A program made the position numbers and the translations under genes. From NCBI GenBank assembly GCA_025200525.1, contig JANUSC010000362.1, forward strand, positions 62,001 to 126,000: a DNA stretch of 64,000 nucleotides. Reading direction: 5' to 3'. Of the stretch, positions 1-11,668 are shown piece by piece. Within the stretch, counting starts at the first letter, position 1. Every line of letters begins with the position of its first letter. Under the pieces are notes generated by a model that searched no databases, was not told the origin of the DNA, and worked only from the letters and a program-made list of their open reading frames with translations. The stretch is from Camellia lanceoleosa. Taxonomy: Eukaryota > Streptophyta > Magnoliopsida > Ericales > Theaceae.

Positions 1-2071
1 AATAGGGGTTGGAACACATACATCACATATTATAAATTTGCCCTCGCGGAAGAGGGTCTGAATGTCCTAATTAACTAATTATTACAAACACAAATGAGTT
101 AATTAATTAACCATTACCAATTAGAATGAAAGTGACTAATTAATTGCGAATATGAATCAAAGCGACTAATCTAGAGGAATTAAATGAAAGGTGGAAATCA
201 CGCATGCACGGGTAAGAACATCCTCCAGAAACCTCCTTCTTGCCATCGCTGTAACTTCGCCTGGTCGTAAAATAGTTCTGATTGGGCCTTAAGATTTGCT
301 CTATTTTGCTGACAACAGTCCTCCGTGTGTACACTCTGAAGCCTGGCCTGACCATAATGAGGCCCGACCAGATCTAATTAAATACTATCGTGCCTCAGTT
401 TGGCCTAAGAAACCTGTTTTGTTTTGCTGAAAAAACCACCACTACTGTATAAACAAAATGGTTAGTTGGCCTACTGAACTGGTCAGTTGTACAAGATTGT
501 GGCCGGCCGGCCACTACTATTGGAGAAAGACTTGTTGCAACAGAACTGGAACAGAGCAAAACAGAAGGTTTCTGAAGGATGTTCATCCTTCCTACTCTCT
601 CCTGTCATGATGATTTTCAAGGAGGGAGTAGGTTTGCTTCACAAATTATCAAACATCCCAAGGGTATTTAAATGATGATTAGTGAAACAACGGGATGGCA
701 ATTAATGGATACAAAGCTAACTAAAACTAATTATGAAAGATACAATCAAAGATATGGCCAAAACCCACTGAATCTCATGGAAAACAAAAGCAAGTGAATA
801 CTTAAGCTTAGAGAGAATAGGTTTAGAATGAGTCATTCTTGGAGGCAAAGCTCATACACAAGAGGTTCCATCATTAAGAAAACCAAAGAGACTCTTTTTC
901 CTACTCATGGAAGATAGATTGAAACCTCCATTTCCATGCTTCAATGGAACTAGAATAAAGTCTCTAATGGTCTTGATGAACAAGTTCTCATATAGCTTTG
1001 AAGCAAAAGCAAAACTAAACTAAGTAAAAGCAAGAAATGAAAGCTATGTAGAGATAAGTGCAAGCTCATCTTCATACTCATGGAACATGGTTGAAACATC
1101 CATTTCCATGCTACCAAGAAGGAACTAGAAGAGAGCTTTGCAATATCTTCCAAGAAGAGAGATATGAGACAAGAATCAAACTATCTATATAAGCTTTAAA
1201 CACATATATACAATTCATGTTTAATCAAGATCTACCTAAAATAGTGTTGAAAATGAAAGAAAAGAAGCAAAAACATGAAGAGCAACACTAGAAAACAAGC
1301 CTATGGAAGGTTGGCTAACCCTTCCACCTTCAACAAGGTTTAAATCACATTTTAAAGCCTAAAATACTCTGAACATCAATATTAAAATGAAGAACTAGAA
1401 ATTAAGTAATGAAAAGAGTTGAAAGATCAACCTTTAGAGAATAGGAAAAACTTCTTGGTACATAAACCACAATCTAAACACTCTTAAGTATCTGAAATTG
1501 TGTTCAAAATCTCAGCAAAAGGTTTCAATAGTGTGTATCTATAGTGTCTATATCAAGGGGATGGAGGAAAGCTTTGGGTAATTGTCTAAGCCTTTGGGAA
1601 AATGTTCTAACCCAAAACCTTGAGGTGAGGTGCTGTTTTCGCAGAGTTTTGACCACCTTTCAACTTAAATATCTTCAAAAAAGAGAAGCTGGCCAAATCT
1701 CGTGCATGGGAGCAGCTAGCTGCTACAAAATATCTATTTCACTGAACATGGCCAGCTGGCCAATCAATTGTACAACTGGCCCAAAAAAGTTACCTGCCGG
1801 TCATTTTTTGTCTTGTTGCCACTGAGAGCCGACCAAGCCCAAATACCCACAGTCGGCCCAAAATAAACACGGTTGGATCCTAAATCTTGGAAAGAGGATT
1901 TTTAAGGGTCTAAAACATTTTGGTCAAAATGGGGTGTAAAGTTGGGATTAGAAGCTCAAAACTGAATTCTTTTGCTGAACATTCGAAAGATTACACAGTA
2001 TAGCATTTCATCATCAAGTGTTCAGAGTGAAACGCCCAAGTCTTAAAGGCGGTCAAAATGGGGTGTCTACA
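1..2071 (-). mobile_element. Partial LTR (element A) of a Tat/Ogre-like Ty3/gypsy family
   Basis: The right edge ends in GGGGTGTCTACA, the same terminus as the LTRs ending at 25986 and 49492. On the minus strand the LTR therefore starts TGTAGACACCCC. The left part (a 'gaacacatac...gccctcgcgg' stretch followed by taattaac-rich DNA) matches positions near 23760, 46750 and 62045 inside those LTRs. The remaining LTR lies left of the window. A minus-strand TATA-like sequence lies near 1184-1193, with GC-rich palindromic clusters near 300-520 and 1690-1870. The LTR interrupts the antisense gene of element E at 2071/2072. No PPT follows it, so it is a solo LTR or the left edge of an element whose body is outside the window. 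Short ORFs here are not coding. Confidence 0.75.
1184..1193 (-). promoter_or_regulatory. TATA-like box of LTR A
   Basis: The minus strand reads TTATATAGAT, about 880 bases inside the LTR start at 2071. The placement resembles the TATA boxes of the related LTRs C (25639-25648) and D (49002-49009). Confidence 0.4.
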
Positions 2072-4180
2072 CAGAACAAGTCATCCAGCTTCGCATCTGC
2101 ACCAACACCAATTCCAGCACCACCGTCTAGTGTCAGATCGGTGATGCCTTCTTCAACGACTAGGCTTAGCTCGACCTGGCTTGGTGCTTTTAACTGAACT
2201 AGCAATGAGCTCTCATGGCTGAGATCACAAGCTGACAAGGGAACAATGTTCTGCACCAGATTATCCTCCTCCTCCTCCACTTGCAAGAACTTCTGTTGCA
2301 TTGCGCTAGCATGCGCCGCCATGTAGCTTGAAATGAAGTAGAGAGGATAATTGAGGAAGACCTCAGAGTTGGGGACATGGTCGAGCTTCTCTGCCGCTTC
2401 CTTCCAACCACATATGAAGAAGATATCCTTAGCTATCTCACATTGTTAGACGTAGGTCTGCTCACCCTCAACATAACCACGGTCCTCAATGCCCTTTATC
2501 TTTTTCTCAAGAGCTTTTATTTCAGCATTCTTTTTCTTCTCTAGCTTGGCTAGTTCGTACAGATAGTGGTTTTTCTTTTCAGCAAGGGCCTTTTGTTTGT
2601 TGTCTTCAGTCGATTTAACTAGCTCCGCCAGCTGGTCCCGGTCGACGGCTATCGCAGCTAGTTTGGCTTTGATCACTTTTAGCTCAGCCTCCTTAGCTTT
2701 GCTATTCTCAATGGCCACCCTGGCAGTTTTTCTTAGTTCTAGCACACGTTGGTGAGCAACGTGGTTTTTCTGTACAACCTGCAAATCATGAGAAGACATT
2801 AGCAAAATCGAACAAACCATTGAAGATGAAACATAGAATTTGCACTTACCAGGACAAGCGACTTGGTGGTGGACAAAATCGTCTTTAGCTCGAAAAGTTG
2901 CTCATATCGCTTCATATTCGCTGGCAGGCATATGCTCTTAGACAAATTGAAGGCCAGCATATGGTCCTTCTCAGCGCTCACAGGGTTGATGGTGGTCACA
3001 GTATGCCCTTTGAAGGTCACGACTGGTCCCCACACCTAGGGAAGAAGGGCCAACTCGAGCAGAACGGGTAGATTGTGATTCAGGCAGCTCGGCCTTAGGA
3101 AGCACAGTCTCTTCCTCATCTACCAGACATTGTTGCTCGATGGCCAAAGTACGAGCACGTTTACTATGCCGAGATGAGGTCGCCCTAGTGGTTAGCAGAG
3201 CGATGACGATTTCTCACAGTTGCTCGGCTGTGCACTGTCTGGCTTCAGCTTCGGTAGTGGTAGTAGTAGCCTACTCCGTAATAAGGGCACAGATGGTTCT
3301 TTTTTCTTTCTTTTTTTTCCATTTTCTACTTCTTGGTGAGGGGGACAAGATTGATTTGAGGAAGGCTTGGGTCTGGTTCTAGAAAAGTTTCTACAAGGAA
3401 GTCTGTGACTTTGCTCCTCCTCTTGCCGCTACACCGGTAGGTTGGCTCAAAGCTTAGTAGCTCGGTCCAATCTCTATGTTGATATCTTAGTGCGGTGCAA
3501 AGCGCGTCTTGGTTAGTGTATAGGTAATTCTCCTTGAGCACGTTCAGATCTGCAAAAAGGTGAAGGGTTAGCACGGTAATAAGTGATTAAATAGCTAAAA
3601 AAAGTAAAATTGAGTTACTCATACCAGCAGTGCCTTTATTCCAGTTTATGTTATAACCCAGTATCCTAGCCTCTTGGTCCTTGTAATTTCTAGAGACACA
3701 GAGAAAGTCATCGTCGTGCAAGTCTTTGTCCAGTGTGCGCTTGACGACTTTCTCTCGGCCTCTTTTGAATTTGAGGTAATAGACCCAACCGTTATCATTT
3801 TGACCAAGTGAGTATTGATGAAATATGTCGGCCAGTCTAATGTTGAGGCCGAGATGGCGGTTGAGCTCAGCAATGCCGTTTATAATCCCATATATATATT
3901 GGTGGACAATTAGGTTGGACAGAGTCTAGTTTGCCTGAGGAATTTGCAGATAAGGGGTTGGACTGAAAGCGGAGTCCACCCTCTATTATTGATATTATGG
4001 TGAAGGAGTAACAATCAGGCTTACCCCAGGGTACAGTGTCTTGCTCGACTAGATTGAATTGTATGTCATCTGGAATGGCATATTCCCTTCAAAATTCGAC
4101 TATCACGGCCGGTGAGCTTACCATAAAACGGTACTTGCCCATGGACTTAAATTTAAGGGTTACTAACTTTTGCCCACCTG
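2072..4180 (-). pseudogene. Antisense Transposase_28/gypsy-type gene of element E, broken
   Basis: Read on the minus strand, the N-terminal half (about 4160-3637) holds pieces that resemble the plant 'putative gypsy type transposon' (Transposase_28) domain: IPDDIQFNL, IIEGGLRFQ, GIAELNRHLGLN and DIFHQYSLGQNDNGWVYYLK. They lie in more than one frame, so frameshifts are present. A donor-like GGTATGAG follows near 3624. Downstream, 2820-2446 encodes a Lys/Glu-rich coiled coil, then GYVEGEQTYV, an in-frame TAA, and continues in the same frame to 2072. Element F carries the same architecture (27797-29861). The gene runs opposite to the plus-oriented LTR of element E. LTR A has removed its 3' end. 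Product not functional here; the family role is unknown, and I infer a retroelement accessory protein. Confidence 0.6.
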
Positions 4181-5218
4181 TCTAGCTCGATTTTTATCTG
4201 GTTGGTCAGTTGAGTAGCACCGCCAAGGGGCTATGTGAAAGGGAGTACCTGGTTAGCCTAGTCCAGTCTGCAAGGTGGAAAAATAAATTTTGTTATACCC
4301 AAGCGTTGGCCGAGCAAAACTGACAGGGTAAATCTATTAGGTTTGTTTGCTCAGCCACATGACCCATTATTTTTATCTCGACCAAGGAAAGGGGCAAGGT
4401 TGTAGCCCGGTCCTGGCTAGGGGCAAGGAGTTAGCCCAATTGGAATTAGTTGTAATACTCTTAGCTCGGTCATAGCTCCTAAAACCGTGCAAACTAGTTT
4501 TTATTTTGGTTCCGGTGTGATTTCGATCAAATTCACTGCTCATGACTGGTTTTAGTTCCAACCATGGGCGGTTCATCTTATAACTTTAGATTTTTTGGAC
4601 TTACAGTGGTGCTAAGACCATTTCAAGTTCGTATTATTCTTGTTTGTTGGATTTCTATACTAAAATGTTATTTTTTTTAGCCTAAACGGTGGACTAGCAA
4701 CCCCATGAAGAACAACATGAATGTTTATAAGCAAAATGACAGGAGAAGTGAGGAACTTATGGATTCAAGCACAGAACCAAGTTCTAGTTGGTGGGAAATG
4801 CTCTGACGGTAGTGGTGGGTTTGATTCAATGGTGGAAATGATTAGAGCTTGCCCTTGAGTGTAAGGATTGAGGGGTTGCAACTCTAAATGTGATGATTCG
4901 TGCTTGAGAGGATGAACAGTGGTGACCTTTCGAATAAGTGAAGCTATATAGTGAAAGCAAGAAGAGTGGCTGTTCAAATTTTTGATAGTGCAAGATGGCT
5001 GTAGCAGGGCTACTTGACTAGTGAGGGCCTGCCACGTGTCTAGGGGAGTGATGTCGTGTCAGACATACCAGAGTAGTAGAGCGACTTGCAGAGCAAAAGA
5101 TAAGATGTCTCAGAACTGGGCAAATCATGAGACCGAACAAATATTTTCAGCTTAGTTAAATTGAGTAATCTTAGCTCGGTTTAGGAAAAGTAACCCTAAT
5201 CATGCTTTGCAGATGGAA
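4181..5218. other. Non-coding internal DNA of element E
   Basis: This is the stretch between the start of the antisense gene and the PPT. It has no convincing ORF. The words 'agctcggt' and 'gccgagc' recur throughout (near 4390, 4465, 5175, 5265), as in the adjacent LTR. It probably contains the leader or promoter of the antisense gene, but I cannot place a TATA box with confidence. Confidence 0.45.
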
Positions 5219-5243
5219 TTAAGGGAAAATTGAAAGGGTAATT
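5219..5243 (+). other. Polypurine tract of element E
   Basis: The purine-rich run TTAAGGGAAAATTGAAAGGG lies immediately before the LTR start TGTGTAGAC at 5244. The inverted copy (10634 onward, minus strand) has a matching tract, AAGGGGCAATTGAGAGGG. A PPT left of the LTR makes this a plus-oriented 3' LTR. Confidence 0.6.
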
Positions 5244-5867
5244 TGTGTAGACAAATTGGGCCGAGCTAGGTAAATAGTGTATTCGGAGTTTGGGCCACGC
5301 CTAGGGCTGAGATAAGAGCATGGGTAGCTCGATTCTGGGTTGAATAGATATTAGGCCAGATAGTGGTATAAGATCGAGTTATCCATGTGCAGTCCAAGAG
5401 CAGACCGAGATGGCTTCAATATAAAAGGCCAGTCCATCGTTTGGCTATTTTCACGGTTCGACCAAAGGAAGAGTAGAGCGAAGTAGCTTGGTTGAGTGTC
5501 CATAGCCGAACAAGGTGTTGCCATCCTACTTGGCTCCAATGAGGGGGGTGTTCCAAGGATAAGCATTATCCTTTAGCATTGGGATTCCTAGGACTTTGTT
5601 AGTAGAAGTAGAGTCCTACTAGGATTGTGTTAGGCGAAATCTATAAAAGCTCGTGACTTCACCTATTTCTAGGTATTACAATTCTTACTCACAAAAACAT
5701 AGAGCTCATTGTCTATTGTCTGCTTGCTAACTTAGGCATCAAAGGGGTTTCTAGCACAGAATTGCCGTCTAACCTATGTGTCTTTTCAGGTAGTAAAGCG
5801 ATAACGTTTGGAGGAGTGCAAACTTAGTCAACAGGATTATACGAGAAGATTATTTCGTACTCGTACA
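5244..5867 (+). mobile_element. 3' LTR of Tat-type element E
   Basis: The LTR starts TGTGTAGACAAATTGGGCC next to the PPT and ends CGTACTCGTACA, giving about 624 bp. A TATA box (TATAAAAG, 5642-5649) points in the plus direction. The right flank starts ATAAT, a candidate target duplication. An inverted relative occupies 9987-10633. The 5' LTR and gag-pol of E lie left of the window or are lost. Confidence 0.7.
5642..5649 (+). promoter_or_regulatory. TATA box of LTR E
   Basis: TATAAAAG lies in the middle of the LTR, and its orientation agrees with the PPT position. The inverted LTR carries the equivalent sequence (CTTTTATAG near 10205). Confidence 0.55.
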
Positions 5868-6030
5868 ATAATTAAATTTAAAAAACAAAACAACTAAATA
5901 CAATGACAAACCCCATAGTAGGTGAAAATTAATCAACTTAGTATTTGACAAGAATCAACTCCCATGATTTTTTAGTTCAGAGTATATGAATGACCAAGTT
6001 AATTTGTTATAAGTTGTTTAGAGTAGGGAT
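5868..6030 (+). repeat. Flank of LTR E, one of three copies of a 150-bp segment
   Basis: The segment with TACAATGACAAACCCC and GAAAATTAATCAACTTAG occurs here, at 8222-8378 in the same orientation, and at about 9840-9986 inverted. In the 8222 copy no LTR precedes it. Confidence 0.6.
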
Positions 6031-6489
6031 TAGACTAATAATCAAGACCAGGGACTTAAAGTGTGCTCATTCCATAGTCTAAAGTTCGAAATCTTCTACA
6101 TGTAAATAATTTTTTAAGGAAGTCTCTATAGAATTTGTCATAGCATTAATTAAACCTTTATTAGTGAATGGTAAAATTAATCCCCATATTATTCAATTCT
6201 TTGAGGGCAGATATTGAGTCAAAAGAACAAAAACACATAATACTTGTCAAATGGAGCCAATTGTGGAAAAGGTTGGGAGATAGCTCTGCAAATGGAGTCA
6301 TGGGAAAACACACATGCAAAAAAAAAAAAAAAAAAAAAAAAACCTGACAGACAATTGTGGCAAAGGATGACGCTAAAATGATTTTTTTTCTTTAATAGGT
6401 AAAAAAATAATTTTAAAAAAATAAAATAAATCATTGAAAACAAAAGTATTAGCGAGGGAATTTCATTATCACTTTAGACAAATAATATT

Positions 6490-7130
6490 AGAATGATCAC
6501 AATTTTATATTATATTTAAGGGAGAGATCCTAATTAGACTAAAGTATGCTATTGGCCTATGTTGGATTTTATTTCGGATTCATCTCAATAATTCAAACTG
6601 TTCAATATATAAGGACTGTCTAGTATATCATACTTGTCACAAGTCATAATGATTAGATATTGATAGCCACTTGGACATCAGATTCATATCTATAGTTTTA
6701 AAAATAAATTGTTGACACAAATATAATCTAATTAAGTAGATATTGCTATATGATCGATGTGATTTTCTATAAATATAATATACTTGACGACCTCTATATA
6801 TTAAACTATTTAAATTATCGAGATATGTTAAATATAATATAAAAATGTGATGTCACCGAAAGTGAACCCTCTCAAAAAATAATTGTAATTGCATCTATAG
6901 ATTTTTGTTATATTTTTTTTTTCACAAAAATAATTATATTAAAAAATAACGTTAACACCTATGACAAATGATACTTCTTTGGTTTTTTTTGACATCATGC
7001 TGTTTTTAATAAGAAACACACCCAAAAACGCACCCAAATAAAAGCTACAAAAGCTGGAACACATTTGGGAAGTTTGCAACATGTAAAGTGTGAAATTACA
7101 TGACTACCCTTCCTGTTCCAACAAGTAGAT
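6490..7130 (+). repeat. Copy X1 of an AT-rich paralogous segment
   Basis: Landmarks are GTGAACCCTCTCAAAA (6855), a GTTAACACC...GACAAAT stretch (6951), CATCATGCTGTTTTTAAT (6993) and a 'gctggaacacatttggg' stretch. The same landmarks occur inverted at 8580-9400, direct at 11590-12000, and in part at 10775-10830. No coding sequence is visible, and the origin of the segment is unknown. Confidence 0.55.
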
Positions 7131-7157
7131 AAATGAGCTACATGGGTCAAAAAGTAA

Positions 7158-7340
7158 GGGTTGGTTTGAGATGTTCTAAAAAAGTGCACTTTTTGACTTA
7201 TTGGTTTATATGAGTTGGGTTTGGGTTGGATTTGATGTGATGTGTTAGAGATATGATGTGATTTAAATAAGATGATGTGACTTAAATAGGATAGTGACTT
7301 TTTGATTTTTTGTATTATTTAGTAGATGTCAAACTTGGCC
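7158..7340. mobile_element. Tourist-like MITE, 183 bp
   Basis: The insertion is flanked by TAA on both sides (7155-7157 and 7341-7343). Its ends form an imperfect terminal inverted repeat: GGGTTGGTTTGAGATG on the left, and AGGCCAAGTTTGACATC-like on the reverse complement of the right. The other arm of the palindrome has the uninterrupted site (AAATTTACTTTTTGACCC, 8535-8552), which proves the insertion boundaries. A 3-bp TAA/TTA duplication fits PIF/Harbinger-derived Tourist MITEs. There is no coding capacity. Confidence 0.7.
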
Positions 7341-7484
7341 TAAATTTCCTAAGTTGGGTGGGATATTTGGTCACTTTATTGTGATGTGACATCATATATA
7401 AATATTAATCCAAAAAGTAAAAAATAACTTTTTACCAACTTTTCAAATCACTTTCCAAAAAAAAAGCCAAAAAACTTTGTTAAA

Positions 7485-8408
7485 GGTCAAAAACCAACTT
7501 TTAATCATCTTCCCAAAATACCACAAAATAATCAAACTTTGTCTTTAGTGAAGACTACCTCCTAACCTTCCAGATAAGAATATACAAGAGTGGTCTCCTA
7601 TGGCTTTTTGTTTAACTTATGTACAACATTAGTGAGATATAAATTTGTTATCTTACACGTAACATAATTTTACGAAGTTTTATGATTTTGTTTCAAATGA
7701 AGTTTGAGTTTGAGAGGGTCAAGAGTAAACGAAAGTTTTTATGTACACATATTAATTCTACAAGGACAAACTTGGCTTCTTTGAATTTATAAGGATTAGA
7801 TTAGCAATAAGTTGAGCCATAAGCCATAACGAGTGTTTCAAAGAGTAAAAGTCACCAGTTTGATTATTATGAAGTGTTTCAGCATTAGAATCACCTTTAG
7901 AATTCGTACTTAGTAATTACTTGACATAATGACAAACTATACGTATTATGGAACTAATGGAGCAAAGTCCCAAATACTCTCACTATTGAAAAGAAAAAAA
8001 AGTGTAAGATTGATTCAATTAGCCCACTATTGTGGAATCAAAATTTATTCCATTAACCATGATTCGAAATTAACTAACATTCCAACCCATATATCTATTG
8101 AAGTTTATTTATTTATTTATTATTGATCGGTGAGAGATTATTTACAAATGTAAAGAGAATTACATCAAATTGAACTCCAACAACACAATTCTAGAAGCCT
8201 AAAACCAACACAAAAATGAGTCATAATAAAATCAAATAAACAACTCAGTACAATGACAAACCTCATAATAGGTGAAAATTAATCAACTCAATATTTGACA
8301 GGAATCAACTCCTATGATTTCTCAGTTAAGAGTATATAAATGACCAACTTAATTTGTTATAAGTTGTTTAGAGCATGGATTGGCGTAGTAGTATGGATTG
8401 GCCTATAA
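7485..8408. other. Central spacer of the palindrome
   Basis: This is AT-rich DNA between the two arms. No credible gene is present; the 65-aa ORF at 7929 is low-complexity and unsupported. Its right part (8222-8378) is a third copy of the 5868-6030 flank. The word ATGGATTGG is directly repeated around 8378-8403, close to the join with the right arm. Confidence 0.5.
8222..8378 (+). repeat. Third copy of the E-flank segment, with an unoccupied E target site
   Basis: The sequence parallels 5868-6030. Where the other two copies join the E LTR, this copy continues through GAGTCATAATAAAATC. ATAAT (8223-8227) matches the five bases right of LTR E (5868-5872), so this may be an empty insertion site. 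Confidence 0.5.
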
Positions 8409-10742
8409 GTTTTTTGACTTTTTTGGAAAGTAATTTGGGAAGTTAGTAAAAAGTTATTTTTTGCTTTTTGGATTAATATTTGTTTATGAGGTCATATCAC
8501 AATAAAATGACCAAAATACCCCACCCAACTTAGGAAATTTACTTTTTGACCCATGTGGCTCATGTATCTACTTATTGGAACAGGAAAAGTAGTCATGTAA
8601 TTTCACACTTTACATTTTGCAAACTTCCCAAATTTGTTCCAGCTTTTGTAGCTTTTATTTGGGTGTGTTTTTGGCTGCAAAAACACAGCTTTTTTGTGAG
8701 TGGTCAAAAGACCACTTTGTTATATTATTGTTTATTTAATATCATTATGGGCTCTTTCGTATGTTGGTGGTAGTATTTGGTTGGTATTAATTGTTGGATT
8801 ATGATTGTCAAATTAACTTGCTCATAGATTATTATTAAAAACAGCATGTTGCCAAAAAAACAAAAAAGTATTATTTGTCAAAGGTGTTAACTTTTTTAAT
8901 ATATTTATTTGTGTAAAAAAATATAACCAACATCTATAGATGCAATTACAATTATGTTTTGAGAGGGTTCACTTTCGGTGACATCACATTTTTATATTAT
9001 ATTTAACATATCTCGGTAATTCAAATAGTTTAATGTGTAGAGGCCGTTAAGTATATTATATCTACAGAAAATCACATCGATTATATATCAATATCCACTT
9101 AATTAGATTATATTTGTGTCAATAATTTATTTTTAAAACCATAGACACTGATCTGATGTCCAAGTGACTATCAATATCTGATCAATGTGATTGTTGAAAA
9201 GTATGATATATTAGACGATCCTTAGATATTAAATGGTTTGAATTATTGAGATGAATTCGAAATAAGATCCAACATAGGCCAATAGCATGCTTTAGTCTAA
9301 TTAGGATCTCTTCCTTAAATATAATATAAAATTGTGATCATTCTAATATTATTTGTCTAAAGTGATGATGAAATTCCCTAGCTAATACTTTTGTTTTCAA
9401 TGATTTATTGTATTTCTTTAAAATTATTTTTTTACCTATTAAAGAAAAAATAATAATTTTAGCATCATCCTTTGCCACAGGCAAGTATTATTTGTCCATT
9501 TATTATTATTATTATTATTATTTTTTCTGCGTGTGTGTTTTCCCATGACTCCATTTGCAGAGCTATGTCCCAACTTTTTCCACAATTGGCTCCATTTAAC
9601 AAGGATTATGTTTTTTTTTTTCTTCTTCTTCTTTTGACTCAATATCCGCTCTCAAAGAATTGAATAATTTGGGGATTAATTTTATCATCCACTAATGAAG
9701 GTTTAATTAATGCTACAACAAATTCTATATAGACTGCTTCCTTAAAAAAATTATTTACACGTAGAAGATTTTGAACTTAGACTATGGAATGAGCACACTT
9801 TAAGTCCCAGGTCTTGAATATTAGGCTAATCCCTCCTCTAAACAACTTATAACAAATTAAGTTGGTCACTCATATACTCTTAACTGAAAAATCATGGGAG
9901 TTGATTCTTGTCAAATACCAAGTTGATTAATTTTCACCTATTATGGGGTTTGTCATTGTATTAAGTTGTTTTTTTAATTTCATAACTGTAGGAGTATGAA
10001 ATAATCTTCTCGTATAATCCTGATGACCAAGTTTGCACTCCTTTAAACGTCGTTGCTTTACTACCTAAAAAGACACGTGAGCTAGCCGGCGGATGTGTGC
10101 CAGAAACCCCTTCGATGCCTAAATCAGAAAGCAAATAATAGACAATACGCTTTATGTATTTGTGAGTAAGAATTGCAATACCTGGAAATAGGTGAAGTCA
10201 CGAGCTTTTATAGATTCCGCCTGACATAATCTTAGTTGGACTCTACTTCTACTAACAGAGTCCTCCTAGGAATCCCAATGTTAAAGGATAATGCATATCC
10301 TTGGAACACCTCCCTCACTACAAGCCAAGTGGGATGGTAACACCTTGTTCGGCTGTGGACACTCAACCAAGCTACTTCACTCCACTTTTCCTCTGGCCGA
10401 ACCGTGAAAACAACCAAACGATGGACTGCCGAGCTAACCATAGCTCAGCCTTCAATACTAAAGCCATCTTGGTCTACTCTTGGACTGCACATGGATAACT
10501 CGGTCTGATACCACTATCTGGCCTAGTATCCATTCAGCCCAGAACCGAGCTACCCATGCTCTTACCTTGGCCCCATGCGCGACCCAAACTCCGAAGACAC
10601 TATTTACCTAGCTCGGCCCAATTTATCTATACAAATTACCCTCTCAATTGCCCCTTAATTCCATTTGCAAAGCATGATTGGGATTACTTTTCCTAAGATT
10701 ACTCAATTCAACGAAGCTGAAACTATTTGTTCGGTCCATCTG
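8409..10742 (-). repeat. Right arm of the inverted repeat
   Basis: Reverse-complement counterpart of 5131-7484. It contains the empty MITE site at 8539-8541, the inverted copy X2 of the AT-rich segment, a (TTA)n tract near 9500-9520, and the inverted E LTR at 9987-10633. Similarity stops near 10742, where the sequence changes to another copy of the AT-rich segment. No genes. Confidence 0.75.
9987..10633 (-). mobile_element. Inverted copy of the element E LTR
   Basis: On the minus strand it starts TGTATAGATAAATTGGGCC after a PPT-like tract and ends ...TACTCCTACA, about 647 bp. It aligns along its length with 5244-5867. Because the flanks are duplicated as well, it looks like part of an inverted duplication and not a separate insertion. 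Confidence 0.65.
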
Positions 10743-11665
10743 CAAAGCTGAAACTAAATAATAAATATATTAAAAAAGTTAACATCTTTGACAAATAGGG
10801 GAGAGGGGGGGCGGCATCATGCTGTTTTTAATAATAATCTTTGAACAAGTTAATTTAGTATGAACACCAAATTGAAAATGTGTAATGCTAATGATCATTA
10901 TGATTTGTGTGAATGTCATCCGAATTGCCCAAGGAATTGTTTTTGACCTGTAAAATAGGAAAAACCAACAAGGAATAAATAGGAATTACCTAGAGATTGT
11001 ATTAAATAGGAATTAATCAACAAGGTATAATGGGTATCTCACCTGACAAAATGTTCGGAAATAATGCCGCCGCCGGTTATATCAAGAAACAAGAACATGA
11101 GAACAATTCAGACAAAATCTAAAGAGAATTCTTCTCAAAATGAGAACAAGATGCAATGGATTTGACGCACATTTACATATTTCGTGAACTACCCACATCC
11201 AGATCAAATAACAAAATTCAAGAGAGAGAGAGAGATATCTAATAGACGATCTGATCTGACTTACCATTGGAAGAGGCTTTGGCACTTTTCTTTTTTTCAA
11301 ATGCATTTTTCTTGTTCTCGGCGCCTGAACCGTGAGTGGGGTTGGGGTAGGGCAAATGATTTGACTTTTTTTTTTTTAAAAAAAAAAAATTGAATCAATT
11401 CAATTTTTATGAGTTCAGTTAATTGGTTTTCAAAGACGTATGAATTGATTTTGGATCTAAAATGTGTATGGTTTCATTTTTAGAATTTGTTTTCGGAAGA
11501 AAAAATAAATTGTAAAATTAAAAATTAATTTAGCGAGAGAAAATGAAAAAATGAAATATATTTATCACTTTTATATAAATTGAGATAAACAATTTGACTT
11601 ATTAAATTAATATAGTGATGAAAACTAATATGAATAATTAAATATATTATAAAATGTGGTCACCA
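10743..11665. other. Non-coding DNA with partial copy X4 of the paralogous segment
   Basis: 10775-10830 repeats the GTTAACATCTTTGACAAAT...CATCATGCTGTTTTTAAT landmarks. 10880-11010 repeats the sequence around 12140-12260 (ATGATCATTATGATTTGTGTGAATGTCATCC and the tattaaata words). 11070-11390 is less AT-rich and has a purine run (gagagagaga) and poly-T/poly-A at 11367-11390. On its minus strand a splice-donor-like CAATGGTAAGTCAG ends a short open stretch (11306-11262). This is too little to call an exon. No gene is supported. Confidence 0.4.
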
Positions 11666-11668
11666 TAA

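Larger units (their letters stand above)
5131..7484 (+). repeat. Left arm of a 5.6 kb inverted repeat
   Basis: This stretch matches the reverse complement of 8409-10742. Visible landmarks occur in the right order on both arms: GACCGAACAAATA at 5131 versus about 10740, the E PPT and LTR, the flank with ACAATGACAAACC, CCTATGTTGGATTT versus AAATAAGATCCAACATAGG, and the AGCTACAAAAGCTGGAACA region. Small indels and one MITE (7158-7340) separate the arms. The arm holds the end of E, its LTR and about 1.6 kb of AT-rich flanking DNA without genes. An A-run of about 24 lies at 6319-6342. Confidence 0.75.

Noticed and set aside
6319..6342. Poly-A run as the tail of a processed pseudogene or LINE/SINE
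   Set aside because: No coding or SINE-like sequence precedes it, and the inverted arm lacks the run at the same place, so it is a local A-tract expansion.
11082..11393. First exon of an unknown gene on the minus strand
   Set aside because: A donor-like site follows a short open stretch, but there is no second exon, motif or homologous copy.
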